DNA of 7,071 nt from Bacteroidales bacterium. GTDB taxonomy: Bacteria > Bacteroidota > Bacteroidia > Bacteroidales > JAOZMU01. Each line of letters starts with the position of its first letter. Within the stretch, counting starts at the first letter, position 1. Where the stretch lies: assembly GCA_029934165.1 (NCBI GenBank), contig JAOZMU010000171.1, positions 1 through 7,071 of the forward strand. Direction: 5' to 3'. Of this stretch, positions 6,780 to 7,071 are shown piece after piece. The notes under the pieces are model-generated. The model did not search any database. It had not been told where the DNA came from and saw only the letters and a list, made by a program, of their open reading frames with translations. Made by a program: the position numbers and the translations under genes.

Positions 6780-6988
6780 GACAATGTTACAAATTTTATT
6801 TAACAAACCCTGACTTTGTAAGCACTCTTACATAAATTTTTACGCTTTCTATTAACGTAAGTTGCTAATAAACAGCCAAAAAATTGGTCTGTTTCATCAA
6901 AATTAGGTTTTATACTGGTGTGTTTACAAAAATTTTCAAAGGTTAGTAGAGATTATATAAAACAATTTTTGTAAGGGAGTTATATAAC
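6780..6988. other. Non-coding stretch with several small inverted repeats
   Basis: No credible open frame of useful length is present on either strand. It holds TGTAAG-CACT-CTTACA (6817-6832, six pairs, four-base loop) and AAACAGCCAA paired with TTGG-t-CTGTTT (6870-6894, ten pairs, AAAA loop, one bulged base). It also holds TTACAAAAATT (6924-6934), repeated inverted at 6964-6974 (eleven pairs, 29 bases between), and the 14-base palindrome GAGTTATATAACTC, which starts at 6977 and ends at 6990. Together with the hairpin at 6741-6779 this could be a structured RNA, a long 3' untranslated region, or decayed mobile DNA. I recognise no tRNA, tmRNA, 6S or CRISPR features. Confidence 0.5.
6924..6974. 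repeat. Perfect 11-bp inverted repeat
   Basis: TTACAAAAATT at 6924-6934 and AATTTTTGTAA at 6964-6974 are exact reverse complements separated by 29 bases. The right arm overlaps TTGTAAGG (6969-6976), which is itself exactly complementary to CCTTACAA at 7007-7014, so the two pairings exclude each other. On the minus strand it would lie just downstream of the possible gene tail ending at 6989. The low sequence complexity of the arms lowers its weight. Confidence 0.55.
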
Positions 6989-7071
6989 TCAAGTTTCTGA
7001 CTTCGTCCTTACAACTTGATATTTAACACATTGCAAAGAACTCAAAAAACGATATGCTTCTGTAAAGTCGT
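6989..7071 (-). CDS. Possible C-terminal tail of an unidentified minus-strand gene (partial at the right edge)
   Basis: One minus frame, entering at 7069, stays open for 26 codons to a TGA at 6991-6989; the other two close after 9 and 15 codons. The residues near the edge read FTEAYRFLSSLQCVKYQVV, a plausible mix of hydrophobic and charged positions, but I cannot place it in a family. If real, the gene ends about 280 bases before the BatA-like start and its transcript would run through the inverted repeats to the hairpin at 6741-6779. The stop codon lies at the edge of the palindrome 6977-6990. A chance open frame is a serious alternative. Confidence 0.3.
   Translation of the reverse strand, partial: DFTEAYRFLSSLQCVKYQVVRTKSET

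Noticed and set aside
6865..6897. A ten-codon minus-strand frame (MKQTNFLAVY) overlapping the hairpin at 6870-6894, as a leader peptide
   Set aside because: Such short frames are expected by chance; it has no run of regulatory codons, and no biosynthetic gene follows.
6924..7071. CRISPR repeat, tracrRNA or insertion-sequence end
   Set aside because: There is no regularly spaced repeat and no cas or transposase motif, and the inverted repeats are internal rather than bracketing a gene. The right edge is too short to exclude an insertion sequence fully.

Overview
The window looks like chromosomal DNA of a low-GC Bacteroidota bacterium, probably Bacteroidales-like; the order is only a guess. 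Three things support this: the gene order rpsF-rpsR-rplI with no ssb or priB between them; a large single-gene protein with a BatA (aerotolerance regulator) N-terminus; and promoter-like sequences of the Bacteroidota type (TTTG, about 20 bases, TAnnTTTG) with A-rich rather than Shine-Dalgarno-rich start regions. All five full-length genes lie on the minus strand.

Right to left, which is the direction of transcription: 6989-7071 may hold the tail of an unidentified minus-strand gene. The stretch 6709-6988 has no credible full gene and is rich in inverted repeats, including a strong hairpin at 6741-6779. A 683-residue BatA/von Willebrand A membrane protein follows (4657-6708). Between it and the ribosomal operon is a GC-rich (about 58%) 147-bp palindromic intergenic repeat (4427-4573). 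Next is the operon rpsF (bS6), rpsR (bS18), rplI (bL9), with a near-consensus promoter (4316-4347), a short leader hairpin and a clear intrinsic terminator (3086-3109). Last is a 947-residue soluble histidine kinase with about five PAS domains (194-3037), followed by a possible plus-strand gene tail at the left edge (1-66).

The ribosomal operon makes two 30S proteins that bind 16S rRNA together (bS6 and bS18) and one 50S protein (bL9). The kinase has no response regulator beside it, and the BatA protein has no bat or moxR partner in view, so their pathways cannot be read from this window. Most of it is ordinary core genome. The parts worth a second look are the intergenic repeat, which looks like a small inverted-repeat unit inserted into a shorter repeat, and the structured non-coding stretch near the right edge.
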